Assembly: GCA_963966185.1 (NCBI GenBank)
Contig: CAWZYM010000238.1
Location: 304,501-368,500, forward strand
Direction: 5' to 3'
Length of the DNA stretch: 64,000 nt
DNA from: Rhabditoides inermis
Taxonomy: Eukaryota; Nematoda; Chromadorea; Rhabditida; Rhabditidae
The notes beneath the pieces are model-generated. The model had not been told where the DNA came from and did not search any database. It saw nothing but the letters and a program-made list of their open reading frames with translations. Of the stretch, positions 50,001 to 61,300 are shown piece after piece. The translations under genes were made by a program, and so were the position numbers. Each line of letters opens with the position of its first letter. Position 1 is the first letter of the stretch.

Positions 50001-52735
50001 CTCCTCTACTTTCGTTGAACTGCCGCTAACTCAGCGGGTACAGCGACGCACTCCTTCACTCTCGCAGATATGCAAGCGGCTCTGCAAGTTCAACGACGCA
50101 CTCCTCCACTCTCGCAGATATGCTAGCAGCTCAGCGAGTACAGCGACGAACTCTTTCACTCTCGTTGAACTACCGACAACTCAGCGAGTCCAGCGACGCA
50201 TACCGCCACTCTCGTTGATCTCTCGGTAGCTCAGCGAGTCAAGCGACGCACACCTACACTCTCGTTGATCTCTCGGTAGCTCAGCGAGTCCAGCGACGCA
50301 CTCCTCCACTCTCGTTGAACTCCCCATAACTCAGCGAGTCCAACGACGCACACCTCCACTCTCGTTGATCGGCCGTCAGCTCAGCGAGTTCAGCGACGCA
50401 CTTCTCCACTCTCGCAGATCTGCCGTCAGCTCAGCGAGTACAGCGACGCACTCCTCCACAGTTGTTGACCTCCCGATAACTCAGCGAGTTCAGCGACGCA
50501 GTTCTCCACTCTCGCAGATATGCCACCAGCTCAGCAAGTACAGCGACGCACTCCTCCACTCTCGTTGAACTCCCGATAACTCAGCGAGTCCAGCGACGCA
50601 CACCTCCACTCTCGCAGATCTGCCGTCATCTCAGCGAGTACAACGACGCACTTCTCTACTCACGTTGATCTCTCGGTAGCTCAGCGAGTCAAGCGACGCA
50701 CTCCTCCACTCTCGCAGATCTTCTGTCAGCTCAGCGAGTCCAACGACGCACACCTTCGTTCTCGCAGCAGATCTGCCGTCAGCTCAGCGAGTCCAGCGAC
50801 GCACACCTCCACTCTCGATGATCTCTCGGTAGCTCAGCGAGTCAAGCGACGCACTCCTCTACTCTCGTTGATCTCTCGGTAACTCAGCGAGTCCAGCGAC
50901 GCACTCCTCCACTCTCGCAGATCTTCTGTCAGCTCAGCGAGTCCAACGACGCACACCTTCGTTCTCGCAGCAGATCTGCCGTCAGCTCAGCGAGTCCAGC
51001 GACGCACACCTCCACTCTCGATGATCTCTCGGTAGCTCAGCGAGTCAAGCGAAGCACACCTCCACTCTCGTTGATCTTTCGGTAGTACAGCGAGTCCAGC
51101 GACGCACTCCTCCACTCTCGTTGAACTCCCCATAACTCAGCGAGTCCAACGACGCACACCTCCACTCTCGTTGATCGGCCGTCAGCTCAGCGAGTTCAGC
51201 GACGCACTTCTCCACTCTCGCAGATCTGCCGTCAGCTCAGCGAATACAGCGACGCACTCCTCCACAGTTGTTGACCTCCCGATAACTCAGCGAGTTCAGC
51301 GACGCAGTTCTCCACTCTCGCAGATATGCCAGCAGCTCAGCAAGTACAGCAACGCACTCCTTCACTCTCGTTGAACTCCCGACAACTCAGCGAGTCCAGC
51401 GACGCATACCGCCACTCTCGTTGATCTCTCGGTAGCTCAGCGAGTCAAGCGACGCACACCTCCATTCTCGTTAATCTCTCGGTAGCTCAGCGAGTACAGC
51501 GACACACTCCTCTACTTTCGTTGAACTGCCGCTAACTCAGCGGGTACAGCGACACACTCCTTCACTCTCGCAGATATGCAAGCGGCTCTGCAAGTTCAAC
51601 GACGCACTCCTCCACTCTCGCAGATATGCTAGCAGCTCAGCGAGTACAGCGACGAACTCTTTCACTCTCGTTGAACTACCGACAACTCAGCGAGTCCAGC
51701 GACGCATACCGCCACTCTCGTTGATCTCTCGGTAGCTCAGCGAGTCAAGCGACGCACACCTACACTCTCGTTGATCTCTCGGTAGCTCAGCGAGTCCAGC
51801 GACGCACTCCTCCACTCTCGTTGAACTCCCCATAACTCAGCGAGTCCAACGACGCACACCTCCACTCTCGTTGATCGGCCGTCACCTCAGCGAGTTCAGC
51901 AACGCACTTCTCCACTCTCGCAGATCTGCCGTCAGCTCAGCGAGTACAGCGACGCACTCCTCCACAGTTGTTGACCTCCCGATAACTCAGCGAGTTCAGC
52001 GACGCAGTTCTCCACTCTCGCAGATATGCCACCAGCTCAGCAAGTACAGCGACGCACTCCTCCACTCTCGTTGAACTCCCGATAACTCAGCGAGTCCAGC
52101 GACGCACACCTCCACTCTCGCAGATCTGCCGTCATCTCAGCGAGTACAACGACGCACTTCTCTACTCACGTTGATCTCTCGGTAGCTCAGCGAGTCAAGC
52201 GACGCACTCCTCTACTCTCGTTGATCTCTCGGTAACTCAGCAAGTCCAGCGACGCACACCTCCACTCTCGATGATCTCTCGGTAGCTCAGCGAGTCAAGC
52301 GAAGCACACCTCCACTCTCGTTGATCTTTCGGTAGTACAGCGAGTCAAGCGACGCACACCTCCACTCTCGTTAATCTCTCGGTAGCTCAGCGAATACAGC
52401 GACGCACTCCTTCACTCTCGTTGAACTCCCGATAACTCAGCGAGTCCACCGACGCACACCTCCACTCTCGCAGATCTGCCGTCAGCTCAGCGAGTACAAC
52501 GACGCACTTCTCTACTCACGTTGATCTCTCGGTAGCTCAGCGAGTCAAGCGACGCACTCCTCTACTCTCGTTGATCTCTCGGTAACGCAGCGAATCCAGC
52601 GACGCACTCCTCCACTCTTGCAGATCTTCTGTCAGCTCAGCGAGTCCAACGACGCACACCTTCGTTCTCGCAGCAGATCTGCCGTCAGCTCAGCGAGTCC
52701 AGCGACGCACACCTTCACTCTCGATGATCTCTCGG
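47091..52735 (+). repeat. 50-bp satellite array, block 7
   Basis: Forward satellite spanning the junction of the 5,776-bp tandem units. Variants with gcgacgcaacctcc (one missing base) and agatattccagcag are concentrated just after the U1 segment. No gene is seen. Confidence 0.95.
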
Positions 52736-52866
52736 TACACTGATGAGAGAGCGGGCCTTCGCAGCAGCCGCGCCCCTCTATTGCATCGATCGAGGTCATT
52801 ACACATGGCCAGATGGGCCGTGATAAGATTGCAATAGTGCATACATAGTCCGGACCATCGCAACCG
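52736..52866. other. Truncated U1 segment, copy 4
   Basis: Second unit's copy of 46,960-47,090, with the same truncation point. This shows that the truncation preceded the 5,776-bp duplication. Confidence 0.88.
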
Positions 52867-55800
52867 AAGCACACTTCCACTCTCGTTGGTCTCTCAGTAG
52901 CTCAGCGAGTCCAGCGACGCACTCCTCCACTCTCGTTGAACTCCCCATAACTCAGCGAGTCCAACGACGCAACCTCCACTCTCGTTGATCGGCCGTCAGC
53001 TCAGCGAGTTCAGCGACGCACTTCTCCACTCTCGCAGATCTGCCGTCAGCTCAGCGAGTACAGCGACGCACTCCTTCACTCTCGTTCAACTCCCGATAAC
53101 TCAGCGAGTCCAACGACGCAACCTCCACTCTCGTTGATCGGCCGTCAGCTCAGCGAGTTCAGCGACGCAGTTCTCCACTCTCGCAGATATTCCAGCAGCT
53201 CAGCGAGTACAGCGACGCACTCCTTCACTCTCGTTCAACTCCCGATAACTCAGCGAGTACAGCGACGCACACCTCCACTCTCGCAGATCTGCCGTCAGCT
53301 CAGCGAGTACAGCGACGCACTCCTCCACAGTTGTTGACCTCCCGATAACTCAGCGAGTTCAGCGACGCAGTTCTCCACTCTCGCAGATATTCCAGCAGCT
53401 CAGCGAGTACAGCGACGCACTCCTTCACTCTCGTTCAACTCCCGATAACTCAGCGAGTACAGCGACGCACTCCTTCACTCTCGTTCAACTCCCGATAACT
53501 CAGCGAGTTCAGCGACGCACTCCTCCACTCTCGTTGAACTCCCCATAACTCAGCGAGTCCAACGACGCACGCCTCCACTCTCGTTGATCGGCCGTCAGCT
53601 CAGCGAGTTCAGCGACGCACTTCTCCACTCTCGCAGATCTGCCGTCAGATCAGCGAATACAGCGACGCACTCCTTCACTCTCGTTGAACTCCCGATAACT
53701 CAGCGAGTTCAGCGACGCACTCCTCCACTCTCGCAGATCTGCCGTCAGCTCAGCGAGTACAGCGACGCACTCCTTCACTCTCGTTGAACTCCCGATAACT
53801 CAGCGAGTACAGCGACGCACTCCTCCACTCTCGCAAATATGCCAGCGGTCAAGCAAGTTCAGCGACGAACTCTTTCACTCTCAATGAACTCCCGACCACT
53901 CAGCGAGTCCAGCGACGCATACCGCAACTCTCGTTGATCTCTCGGTAGCTCAGCGAGTCAAGCGACGCACTCCTTCACTCTCGCAGATATGCAAGCGGCT
54001 CAGCAAGTTCAACGACGCACTCCTCCACTCTCGCAGATTTGCTAGCAGCTCAGCGAGTACAGCGACGAACTCTTTCATTCTCGTTGAACTCCCGACAACT
54101 CAGCGAGTCCAGCGACGCATACCGCCACTCTCGTTGATCTCTCGGTAGCTCAGCGAGTCCAGCGACGCACTCCTCCACTCTCGTTGAACTCCCCATAACT
54201 CAGCGAGTCCAACGACGCACACCTCCACTCTCGTTGATCGGCCGTCAGCTCAGCGAGTTCAGCGACGCACTTCTCCACTCTCGCAGATCTGCCGTCAGCT
54301 CAGCGAGTACAGCGACGCACTCCTCCACAGTTGTTGAACTCCCCATAACTCAGCGAGTCCAACGACGCAACCTCCACTCTCGCAGATCTGCCGTCAGCTC
54401 AGCGAGTACAGCGACGCACTCCTTCACTCTGGTTGAACTCCCGATAACTCAGCGAGTCCAGCGACGCACACTTCCACTCTCGTAGATCTGCCGTCAGCTC
54501 AGCGAGTACAACGACGCACTTCTCTACTCACGTTGATCTCTCGGTAGCTCAGCGAGTCAAGCGACGCACACCTCCACTCTCGTTGATATTTCGGTAGTAC
54601 AGCGAGTCAAGCGAAGCACACCTCCACTCTCGTTGATATTTCGGTAGTACAGCGAGTCCAGCGACGCACTCCTCCACTCTCGTTGAACTCCCCATAACTC
54701 AGCGAGTCCAACGACGCACACCTTCGTTCTCGCAGCAGATCTGCCGTCAGCTCAGCGAGTCCAGCGACGCACTCCTTCACTCTGGTTGATCTCTCGGTAA
54801 CTCAGCGAGTCCAGCGACGCACTCCTCCACTCTCGCAGATCTTCTGTCAGCTCAGCGAGTCCAACGACGCACACCTTCGTTCTCGCAGCAGATCTGCCGT
54901 CAGCTCAGCGAGTCCAGCGACGCACTCCTTCACTCTGGTTGATCTCTCGGTAACTCAGCGAGTTCAGCGACGCACTTCTCCACTCTCGCAGATCTGCCGT
55001 CAGCTCAGCGAGTACAGCGACGCACTCCTCCACAGTTGTTGAACTCCCCATAACTCAGCGAGTCCAACGACGCAACCTCCACTCTCGCAGATCTGCCGTC
55101 AGCTCAGCGAGTACAGCGACGCACTCCTTCACTCTGGTTGATCTCTCGGTAACTCAGCGAGTCCAGCGACGCACTCCTCCACTCTCGCAGATCTTCTGTC
55201 AGCTCAGCGAGTCCAACGACGCACACCTTCGTTCTCGCAGCAGATCTGCCGTCAGCTCAGCGAGTCCAGCGACGCACACCTCCACTCTCGATGATCTCTC
55301 GGTAGCTCAGCGAGTCAAGCGAAGCACACCTCCACTCTCGTTGATATTTCGGTAGTACAGCGAGTCCAGCGACGCACTCCTCCACTCTCGTTGAACTCCC
55401 CATAACTCAGCGAGTCCAACGACGCACACCTTCGTTCTCGCAGCAGATCTGCCGTCAGCTCAGCGAGTCCAGCGACGCACACCTCCACTCTCGATCTCGT
55501 TGATCTTTCGGTAGTACAGCGAGTCCAGCGACGCACTCCTCCACTCTCGTTGAACTCCCCATAACTCAGCGAGTCCAACGACGCACACCTCCACTCTCGT
55601 TGATCGGTCGTCAGCTCAGCGAGTTCAGCGACGCACTTCTCCACTCTCGCAGATCTGCCGTCAGCTCAGCGAGTACAGCGACGCACTCCTCCACAGTTGT
55701 TGACCTCCCGATAACTCAGCGAGTTCAGCGACGCAGTTCTCCACTCTCGCAGATATGCCAGCAGCTCAGCAAGTACAACGTCGCACTTCTCTACTCACGT

Positions 55801-56459
55801 TGATCTCTCGGTAGCTCAGCGAGTCAAGCAACGCGCTCCTCTACCCCCGTTGATCTCTCGGTAACTCAGCGAGTCCAGCGACGCACTCCTCCACTCTCGC
55901 AGATCTTCTGTCAGCTCAGCGAGTCCAACGACGCACACCTTCGTTCTCGCAGCAGATCTGCCGTCAGCTCAGCGAGTCCAGCGACGCACACCTCCACTCT
56001 CGATGATCTCTCGGTAGCTCAGCGAGTGAAGCGAAGCACACCTCCACTCTCGTTGATCTGTCGGTAGTACAGCGAGTCCAGCGACGCACTCCTCCACTCT
56101 CGTTGAACTCCCCATAACTCAGCGAGTCCAACGACGCACACCTCCACTCTCGTTGATCGGCCGTCAGCTCAGCGAATTCAGCGACGCACTTCTCCACTCT
56201 CGCAGATCTGCCGTCAGCTCAGCGAATACAGCGACGCACTCCTCCACAGTTGTTGACCTCCTGATAACTCAGCGAGTTCAGCTCTGCCGTCAGCTCAGCG
56301 AATACAGCGACGCACTCCTCCACAGTTGTTGACCTCCCGATAACTCAGCGAGTTCAGCTCTGCCGTCAGCTCAGCGAGTACAGCGACGCACTCCTTCACT
56401 CTCGTTGAACTCCCGATAACTCAGCGAGTACAGCGACGCACTCCTCCACTCTCGCATAT
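52867..56459 (+). repeat. 50-bp satellite array, block 8
   Basis: Forward satellite. From about 55,500 it follows 28,975-29,983 at offset 26,526 and then 26,476. The 50-bp change is the loss of exactly one monomer near 56,365. The seven monomers missing from block 4 are present here. No gene is seen. Confidence 0.94.
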
Positions 56460-57251
56460 AAAGAAGAAGAAGTTTATTACCGCGTTATAAAAAAAACATA
56501 ACATACACATAGGCAATACAGAAATACGGCAGTTTGTGGTTCGATAAAGTTAATACAAACAACGAGAATAATACAAAGCACAACTATAATCTGCGCAATT
56601 TGGTGGGTGGAAAAATGTCTAGTAAAGAGAGATTCTTTTTAAAGGTGGTAGGATCTGTTACACGTATTAAGTCATCGGAGAGAGAGTTCCAAACTTCGAA
56701 GGTTCTACTATAAAAGTGCTAGTTCGGCATGTGTTATCAAATGAAGGTACAATCCTAAATTCATGTGAACTGCGAGTGCGTGATGGAATGATTGCGAAAA
56801 GCCCAGTACAGTCTAATGTTGTTTTAGAGTGAATGACCTTATGTATATAAGTAACGTCGTTCAGAAAACGGCGAGACTCGAGAGTTTGTAGATTAAGAAA
56901 ACTGAGACGTTCAGGATATGATAAACTGCGACCGACACGCTGACACACACGGCGAGTATAATAGCGCTGAACATTTTCAATAAGGTTGACTGATGCAACA
57001 TCAATGGGGTTCCAGAGCTCGGTACAATATTCTAATTTGCAACGAAAATAAGTAGTGTAGGCAGTGATTAAGAGAGTGGGATCACGAGTTTTGTAAGTAC
57101 GAAGGAAGTCATTTATAGCATAAAGCGTGTGCTTGATAATATGTTGGTAATGGTCACGGAAAAGAATGTTGCTACTCATCAATATACCCAAATCCCTGGC
57201 TGAATCGACAGGCATGAGGGTACATCCATGAGCATGAGGGTACATCCATGA
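56460..57251 (-). mobile_element. 5'-truncated LINE insertion, copy 4
   Basis: Same element and same two GCATAT junctions (56,454-56,459 and 57,252-57,257) as copy 2, one base shorter. Both flanks resemble those of copy 2, so it is a duplicate of the same insertion event. The right flank differs slightly (ccccataactc in place of cccgataactc near 57,310). Confidence 0.93.
56584..57251 (-). pseudogene. LINE reverse transcriptase fragment with frameshift
   Basis: Same C-terminal fragment as at 38,453-39,121, but one A is missing near 56,710 (ggttctactataaaag against ggttctactaataaaag). The frame shifts after RTSTFI, and the remaining WNSL-containing tail is lost from that frame. Decay after duplication is the simplest reading, though a sequencing error is possible. 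Confidence 0.85.
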
Positions 57252-58198
57252 GCATATATGCCAGCAGATCAGCGAGTACAGCGACGAACTTCTCCACTCT
57301 CGTTGAACTCCCCATAACTCAGCGAGTCCAACGACGCACACCTCCACTCTCGCATATATGCCAGCGACTCAGCAAACTCAGCGGCAAACTCTTTCACTCT
57401 CGTTGAACTCAGATTTGCCGTCAGCTCAGCGAGTACAACGACGCACTTCTCTACTCACGTTGATCTCTCGGTAGCTTAGCGAGTCAAGCGACGCACTCCT
57501 CTACTCTCGTTGATCTCTCGGTAACTCAGCGAGTCCAGCGACGCACTCCTCCACTCTCGCATATATGCCAGCAGATCAGCGAGTACAGCGACGAACTTCT
57601 CCACTCTCGTTGAACTCCCGATAACTCAGCAAGTTCAACGACGCACTTCTCCACTCTCGCAGATATGCTAGCAGCTCAGCGAGTCAAGCGACGCACACTT
57701 CCACTATCGTTGAACTCCCGATAACTCAGCGAGTCCAACGACGCACACCTCCACTCTCGCAGATCTGCCGTCAGCTCAGCGAGTACAACGACGCACTTCT
57801 CTACTCACGTTGATCTCTCGGTAGCTCAGCGAGTCAAGCGAAGCACACCTCCACTCTCGTTGATCTCACGGTAGTATAGCGAGTCCAGCGACGCACTCCT
57901 CCACTCTCGTTGAACTCCCCATAACTCAGCGAGTCCAACGACGCACACCTTCGTTCTCGCAGCAGATCTGCCGTCAGCTCAGCGAGTCCAGCGACGCACA
58001 CCTCCACTCTCGATGATCTCTCGGTAGCTCAGCGAGTCAAGCGAAGCACACCTCCACTCTCGTTGATCTTTCGGTAGTACAGCGAGTCCAGCGACGCACT
58101 CCTCCACTCTCGCAGATCTTCTGTCAGCTCAGCGAGTCCAACGACGCACACCTCCGTTCTCGCAGCAGATCTGCCGTCAGACCAGCGAGTCCTGCGAC
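57252..58198 (+). repeat. 50-bp satellite array, block 9
   Basis: Last forward-oriented satellite, with several irregular monomers near 57,360-57,420 and 57,620-57,720. It ends at gtcctgcgacgcac, where it joins U2 over a shared cgcac. No gene is seen. Confidence 0.93.
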
Positions 58199-58370
58199 GC
58201 ACGGCTTCGCTCCTTGGCGATCCCTCCGGTCGGTACCAGAAGTGATGTGGCGAGTGCTTCTTGGCTCGGCTCGTCTCAGCATCAATACAGCTCGGCGGCA
58301 ATGGGACTGGGGTCGTATCACTCGGAATATAGTCAAGTGTGGCAGGGAAAGGGGACTCGGCACGCGTGCT
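58199..58370. repeat. Segment U2, copy 2, at the orientation switch
   Basis: A 172-bp copy of 34,881-35,052 with about four substitutions. Left of it the satellite is forward; right of it, after about ten bases (tcgtgaggag), the satellite is reversed for the rest of the window. U2 therefore marks an inversion breakpoint. Confidence 0.88.
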
Positions 58371-61300
58371 TCGTGAGGAGCGCGTCGTTGAACTTGCTGA
58401 GCCGCTGGCATATCTGCGAGAGTGAAGGAGTGCGTCGCTGTACTTGCTGAGCTGACGGCAGATCTGCGAGAGTGAAGGTGTGCGTCGTTGGACTCGCTGA
58501 GTTATTGGGAGTTCAACGAGAGTGGAGGTGTGCGTCGCTGGACTCGCTAAGCTGACGGCAGATCTGCGAGAACGGAGGTGTGCGTCGTTGGAATCGCTGA
58601 GTTATCGGAAGTTCAACGAGAGTGGAGGAGTGCGTCGCTGGACTCGCTGAGTTACCGAGAGATCAACGAGAGGGAAGGAGTGCGTCGCTTGACTCGCTGA
58701 GCTGACGGCAGATCTGCGAGAGCGGAGAAGTTCGTCGCTGTACTCGCTGATCTGCTGGCATATTTGCGAAAGTGGAGAAGTGCGTCGCTGTACTCGCTGA
58801 GCTACCGAGAGATCAACGAGAGTGGAGGTGTGCGTCGCTTGACTCGCTGAGTTACCGAGAGATCAACGAGAGTGGAGGTGTGCGTCGCTTGACCCGCTGA
58901 GCTGACGGCAGATCTGCGAGAGTGAAGGTATGCGTCGTTGAACTTGCTGAGCCGCTGGCATATCTGCGAGAGTGAAGGAGTGCGTCGCTGTACTCGCTGA
59001 GCTGACGGTAGATCTGCGAGAGTGGAGGTGTGCGTCGTTGGACTCGCTGAGTTATCGGGAGTTCAACGAGAGTGGAGGTGTGCGTCGCTTGACTCGCTGA
59101 GTTACCGAGAGATCAACGAGAGTGGAGGTGTGCGTCGCTTGACCCGCTGAGCTACCGAGAGATCAACGAGAGTGGAGGTATGCGTCGCTGGACTCGCTGA
59201 GTTGTCGGGAGTTCAACGAGAGTGAAAGAGTTCGTCGCTGAACTTGCTGAGCTGCTGGCATATATGCGAGAGTGGAGGAGTGCGTCGCTGAACTCGCTGA
59301 GTTATCGGGAGTTCAACAAGAGTGAAGAAGTGCGTCGCTGTACTCGCTGAGCTGCTGGCATATCTGCGAGAGTGGAGAAGTGCGTCGCTGAACTCGCTGA
59401 GTTATCGGGAGCTGTGGAGGAGTGCGTCGCTGTACTCGCTGAGCTGTGAAGGAGTGCCTCGCTGTACTCGCTGAGCTGACGGCAGATCTGCGAGAGTGGA
59501 GGTGTGCGTCGTTGGACTCGCTGAGTTATCGGGAGTTCAACGAGAGTGGAGGTGTGCGTCGCTGGACTCGCTGAGTTGTCGGGAGTTCAACGAGAGTGAA
59601 AGAGTTCGTCGCTGAACTCGCTGAGCTGACGGCAGATCTGCGAGAGTGGAGAAGTTCGTCGCTGTACTCGCTGATCTGCTGGCATATATGCGAGAGTGGA
59701 GGAGTGCGTCGCTGTACTCGCTGAGTTATCGGGAGTTCAACAAGAGTGAAGGAGTGCGTCGCTGTACTCGCTGAGCTGCTGGCATATCTACGAGAGTGGA
59801 GAAGTGCGTCGCTGAACTCGCTGAGTTATCGGGAGTTCAACAAGAGTGAAGGAGTGCGTCGCTGTACTCGCTGAGCTGCTGGCATATCTGCGAGAGTGGA
59901 GAAGTGCGTCGCTGAACTCGCTGAGTTATCGGGAGCTGTGGAGGAGTGCGTCGCTGTACTCGCTGAGCTGACGGCAGATCTGCGAGAGTGGAGGTGTGCG
60001 TCGTTGGACTCGCTGAGTTATCGGGAGTTCAACGAGAGTGGAGGTGTGCGTCGCTTGACCCGCTGAGCTACCGAGAGATCAACGAGAGTGGAGGTATGCG
60101 TCGCTGGACTCGCTGAGTTGTCGGGAGTTCAACGAGAGTGAAAGAGTTCGTCGCTGAACTTGCTGAGCTGACGGCAGATCTGCGAGAGTGGAGAAGTTCG
60201 TCGCTGTACTCGCTGATCTGCTGGCATATATGCGAGAGTGGAGGAGTGCGTCGCTGTACTCGCTGAGTTATCGGGAGGTCAACAACTGTGGAGGAGTGCG
60301 TCGCTGCACTCGCTGAGTTACCGATAGATCAACGAGTGGGAAGAAGTGCGTCGCTTGACTCGCTGAGCTATCGAGATATCAACATGAGTAGAGAAGTGCG
60401 TCGTTGTACTCGCTGAGCTGACGGCAGATCTGCGAGAGTGGAGGTGTGTGTCGTTAGACTCGCTTAGTTATCGGGAGTTCAACGAGAGTGGACGAGTGCG
60501 TCGCTGTACTCGCTTTAGCTGACGGCAGATCTGCGAGAGTGGAGGTGTGCGTCGTTGGACTCGCTGAGTTATCGGGAGTTCAACGAGAGTGGAGGTGTGC
60601 GTCGCTGTACTCGCTGAGCTGCTAGCATATCTGCGAGAGTGAAGGAGTGCGTCGCTGTACTTGCTGAGCTGACGGCAGATCTGCGAGAGTGAAGGTGTGC
60701 GTCGTTGGACTCGCTGAGTTATTGGGAGTTCAACGAGAGTGGAGGTGTGCGTCGCTGGACTCGCTAAGCTGACGGCAGATCTGCGAGAACGGAGGTGTGC
60801 GTCGTTGGAATCGCTGAGTTATCGGAAGTTCAACGAGAGTGGAGGAGTGCGTCGCTGGACTCGCTGAGTTACCGAGAGATCAACGAGAGGGAAGGAGTGC
60901 GTCGCTTGACTCGCTGAGCTGACGGCAGATCTGCGAGAGCGGAGAAGTTCGTCGCTGTACTCGCTGATCTGCTGGCATATTTGCGAAAGTGGAGAAGTGC
61001 GTCGCTGTACTCGCTGAGCTACCGAGAGATCAACGAGAGTGGAGGTATGCGTCGCTTGACTCGCTGAGTTACCGAGAGATCAACGAGAGTGGAGGTGTGC
61101 GTCGCTTGACCCGCTGAGCTGACGGCAGATCTGCGAGAGTGAAGGTGTGCGTCGTTGAACTTGCTGAGCCGCTGGCATATCTGCGAGAGTGAAGGAGTGC
61201 GTCGCTGTACTCGCTGAGCTGACGGTAGATCTGCGAGAGTGGAGGTGTGCGTCGTTGGACTCGCTGAGTTATCGGGAGTTCAACGAAAGTGGAGGTGTGC

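Larger units (their letters stand above)
43545..55091 (+). repeat. 5,776-bp tandem duplication
   Basis: Two direct units, about 43,545-49,315 and 49,321-55,091. Each holds satellite plus one truncated U1 segment. All landmarks repeat at 5,776 bp: 43,889/49,665, 46,095/51,871, 46,960/52,736, 47,358/53,134 and 48,458/54,234. Private variants are shared, such as ggtaacgcagcg (46,806 and 52,582) and ttcagcaacgcac (46,119 and 51,895). The unit junction near 49,316 is visible because agatctctcggtag replaces the agatctgccgtcag found at 55,088. The duplication is recent. Confidence 0.9.

Noticed and set aside
38329..57251. Four independent LINE insertions with strict site specificity
   Set aside because: Shared flanking monomer order and the same 3' junction fit one insertion that was later duplicated.
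1..58198. CENP-B box in the satellite monomer
   Set aside because: No monomer version I read has the TTCG, A, CGGG spacing on either strand; cccgataactc lacks the required bases.
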